Shown: positions 14,250-16,288 of the stretch, piece after piece
Numbering within the stretch: the stretch's first letter is position 1
Layout of the letters: every line of letters begins with the position of its first letter
Origin: Phycisphaerae bacterium
Lineage (GTDB): Bacteria; Planctomycetota; Phycisphaerae; WQYP01
Direction of reading: 5' to 3'
Length of the DNA: 16,288 nt
Assembly (NCBI GenBank): GCA_013044065.1
Contig: JABEVA010000110.1
Span: 1-16,288, forward strand
Translations under genes and position numbers: made by a program
The notes under the pieces: generated by a model
Told to the model about the DNA's origin: nothing
The model's input: the letters and a program-made list of their open reading frames with translations, nothing else
Databases searched by the model: none

Positions 14250-16151
14250 ATGTGCGGCATTGCAGGACTTATTCGCTGGCACCAACAGCTTCCCAGCGTC
14301 AATCCAGACGATTTGCAGCGCTGGAATCTCATGTTAGGGGCTATTGCCCACCGCGGGCCAAATGCACCGGGCGAATGGGTTGATCCACGCACGCATGCCT
14401 CCGTGCTGCTGCACGCCCGCCTGCCCATTATCGATCTGCCCGGCGGCCGGCAGCCCATGGCCAATGAGGATCAATTGGTGCAGGTGGTATTTAATGGAGA
14501 AATATACAACCATCATGACCTTCGCAATGAGCTTCGCGCCGCCGGCCACATCTTCCACACAGACCATAGTGATACCGAGGTGTTGGTGCATGGTTGGGAA
14601 CAATGGCAAACGGATTTGCCTGCCCACCTGCTGGGCATGTTCAGTTTCGCTGTTTGGGATATGCGCAGCAATGCGCTGTTTCTGTGCCGCGATCGCCTGG
14701 GTCAAAAGCCGCTGTTTTTCATGCCCACCCACGAAGGCATTGCCTTTGCCAGCACCATCAACGCATTGGTAATCGCCCATGGGGGGCCGTCGGCGGTGCC
14801 GATGACACGCATTGCCGCCTATTTGACCGCCGGTTATTTTGCTCCACCGCACACCATTTATCCGACGATCACGGCTCTGACCCCGGGCACCGGCGTATTC
14901 TTTACAGCCGACTTCCGAAAGGATATTACGTATTGGCAGCCGAGCGCGACCGTCCCGCCGACAACGGCGGGTGGGGCACAATTTCCACGGGAACCGGCGG
15001 ATCAACTGCGAAATCTGTTGGCCGCCGCCGTGGTCAGCCAGCTTCGTGCTGATGTACCCCTGACCTGCTTTCTTTCGGGAGGCGTGGATTCTTCCATTAT
15101 TGCCGCTCTGGTCCAGCAGCATCAACTAAATATCGGCGGCAGTGCGATTACCACGCTTTCCGTCGGCTTCGCGGAAGCTGGTTTTGATGAATCCGCCCAT
15201 GCCGCCACCGTCGCCCGGCATATTGGATCGCGGCATCAGGAAATTCATTTGCCGCCACGCGATGATGTCATGGACACACTGGACTGGCTGATGCGTTACG
15301 TGCTGGGCCAGCCCTTTGCTGATTCCTCGTTGCTGCCGGCCTATCATCTGGCCAATGCGGCCCGTGGTTTGGCACCCGTGGCTCTCAGCGGAGATGGGGC
15401 CGACGAATGCTTTGGCGGTTATGACCGATATCGAGCTATGCGTTTGCTCACCCGCTGGCCGCGGACAGCCAAGGCTGCGACATGGCTGCCGACATTCAAC
15501 CGGGCACCGCGATGGCGGCGATTGCGCTGTGCCTGCGCCGCCGACGGTTGGGCAAACCAATACGCCGGCCTGACCAATATTTTTACCCCACTCGATTTGA
15601 AGCTGCTTTTGCCGGATGTCGGACTGCCCATCGCCGAGACGTTTGAAGTTCCATCGTCGCTTGTGTCCACACATTCCCACTGGCGAAGCGCCATGTTGTT
15701 GGATCAACATCGCTATCTGCCAGGCGATGTGTTGTGGAAGGTGGATGGGGCCTCCATGGCCAATGCCCTGGAAGTGCGATCTCCTTTTCTGGATCATCGC
15801 GTGGTAGAATTCGCCAACACGTTACCGAACTCACTTATCGTGAATCGCCGTCGGGGTAAATTGCTGCTTCGCCAGGCCTTTGGCCCCCTGCTTCCCCGGA
15901 GCGTGTTTACGCGTAAGAAGCATGGCTTCGCCGTGCCGGTTGGCCAATGGTTCCGCGGCCCGCTCCGCGAACCTCTGCTGGACCGGCTGCGGGATTCGGC
16001 GGGGTTTTGTCATAATTATTTGTCCTCGGCAGGAGTGCAGCAACTTGTCCATCAACACCTCGCGCGAGAGCAAGATCACACCCATCGCCTCTTTGCGTTA
16101 TTGATGCTGGAAATCTGGTTTCACCAGTTCCATCCGTCCATAACGGACTGA
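14250..16151 (+). CDS. asnB: Asparagine synthetase, glutamine-hydrolysing
   Basis: 633 residues. The start at 14250 is fixed by biology: cleavage of Met1 exposes Cys2 of MCGIAGL, the glutaminase nucleophile, so the longer frame opening at 14106 is wrong. The N-terminal class II amidotransferase domain has HRGP (34-37), Arg57 in RLPIIDL, FNGEIYN with Asn82, and SDTE with Asp108. The C-terminal synthetase domain has the ATP pyrophosphatase loop LSGGVDSS (about 275-282), LSGDGADECFGGYDRY and VDGASMANALEVRSPFLDHR. It makes asparagine from aspartate, ATP and glutamine. Similar enzymes also occur in exopolysaccharide/PEP-CTERM clusters, but no such neighbours are here. HRGPN replaces the more common HRGPD. 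Confidence 0.93.
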   Translation: MCGIAGLIRWHQQLPSVNPDDLQRWNLMLGAIAHRGPNAPGEWVDPRTHASVLLHARLPIIDLPGGRQPMANEDQLVQVVFNGEIYNHHDLRNELRAAGHIFHTDHSDTEVLVHGWEQWQTDLPAHLLGMFSFAVWDMRSNALFLCRDRLGQKPLFFMPTHEGIAFASTINALVIAHGGPSAVPMTRIAAYLTAGYFAPPHTIYPTITALTPGTGVFFTADFRKDITYWQPSATVPPTTAGGAQFPREPADQLRNLLAAAVVSQLRADVPLTCFLSGGVDSSIIAALVQQHQLNIGGSAITTLSVGFAEAGFDESAHAATVARHIGSRHQEIHLPPRDDVMDTLDWLMRYVLGQPFADSSLLPAYHLANAARGLAPVALSGDGADECFGGYDRYRAMRLLTRWPRTAKAATWLPTFNRAPRWRRLRCACAADGWANQYAGLTNIFTPLDLKLLLPDVGLPIAETFEVPSSLVSTHSHWRSAMLLDQHRYLPGDVLWKVDGASMANALEVRSPFLDHRVVEFANTLPNSLIVNRRRGKLLLRQAFGPLLPRSVFTRKKHGFAVPVGQWFRGPLREPLLDRLRDSAGFCHNYLSSAGVQQLVHQHLAREQDHTHRLFALLMLEIWFHQFHPSITD

Positions 16152-16187
16152 TCAACCTCGTTTTTAGGCACGACACCCCAGCGCTGA

Positions 16188-16288
16188 AAAAAAACGCTTT
16201 GCGGCGGTTGCGGAAAGGCTCCTGTCGGCTGGTATGACCATAAGACCCGTCGCGTGCGCGATCTTTCCTGCGGCGACTCCCGTGTCTA
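16188..16288 (+). mobile_element. ISL3-family transposase fragment, N-terminal zinc-ribbon region (no start, runs off the window)
   Basis: The frame opens after TGA 16185-16187 and runs to the window edge. It reads KKTLCGGCGKAPVGWYDH, then KTRRVRDLSCGDSRV. This matches the N-terminal part of ISL3-type transposases: a CxxC zinc ribbon, then Y-D-x-x-x-R-R-V-R-D-L and a Cys/Gly strand. The usual 25-35 residues before the zinc ribbon are missing, and no ATG, GTG or TTG exists between the stop and the first cysteine. The copy is therefore truncated or frameshifted at its 5' end. It begins 36 bp after asnB. I found no terminal inverted repeat in this short piece. Confidence 0.7.

Noticed and set aside
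14334..15797. Minus-strand frames across asnB (263 and 223 codons)
   Set aside because: Shadows of a conserved gene; no motifs or start signals.
16187..16195. A-run with a slippery heptamer as a programmed -1 frameshift into the transposase
   Set aside because: The upstream open frame would need a +1 (or -2) shift to reach the transposase frame, and its translation does not resemble an ISL3 N-terminus.

Overview
The window is a piece of a GC-rich bacterial chromosome, probably from the Planctomycetota (Phycisphaerae-like). The grounds are a PEP-CTERM exported protein, several exported or lipidated proteins of no named family, a BatA/DUF58 von Willebrand pair, and genes that often lack a clear Shine-Dalgarno. 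The lineage is inferred from gene content only. I found no tRNA, rRNA, CRISPR array or phage module.

Layout. At 1-399 (+) lies the C-terminal end of a PEP-CTERM protein. It is followed by about 480 bp without a convincing gene, which carries a 165-bp MITE-like inverted-repeat element (694-858). From 6965 down to 882 runs a tight minus-strand block of five genes: leuB (3-isopropylmalate dehydrogenase), rsmD (16S rRNA G966 methyltransferase), a DUF58 protein, a BatA-like membrane VWA protein and a class I SAM methyltransferase. Gaps are 21, 54, 58 (or 19) and 2 bp, so this looks like one transcription unit joining leucine synthesis, ribosome modification and an envelope VWA module. The MoxR ATPase that normally accompanies DUF58/BatA is not next to them.

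From 7250 the genes point the other way. First is a CLC chloride channel/antiporter gene with C-terminal CBS domains, broken by two in-frame stop codons (TGA at 8465, TAA at 8507). Reading frame and family similarity continue straight through both. Next come an orphan lipoprotein (9162), a DcrB/PsbP-like plus DUF1444 (YtpQ-type) protein (10394), a 152-residue orphan (11955), a GNAT acetyltransferase with an unusual basic tail (12702), a secreted basic orphan (13382) and a glutamine-hydrolysing asparagine synthetase (14250). The window ends in a start-less fragment matching the N-terminal zinc-ribbon part of an ISL3-family transposase.

The minus block reads as a housekeeping operon. The plus half is a row of individually spaced genes, several with their own -10-like hexamers, plus signs of decay (broken clc, transposase remnant, possible stop loss in the GNAT gene). 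I see no coherent multi-gene defence or biosynthetic system. The most notable observations are the doubly interrupted CLC gene and the MITE-like element.
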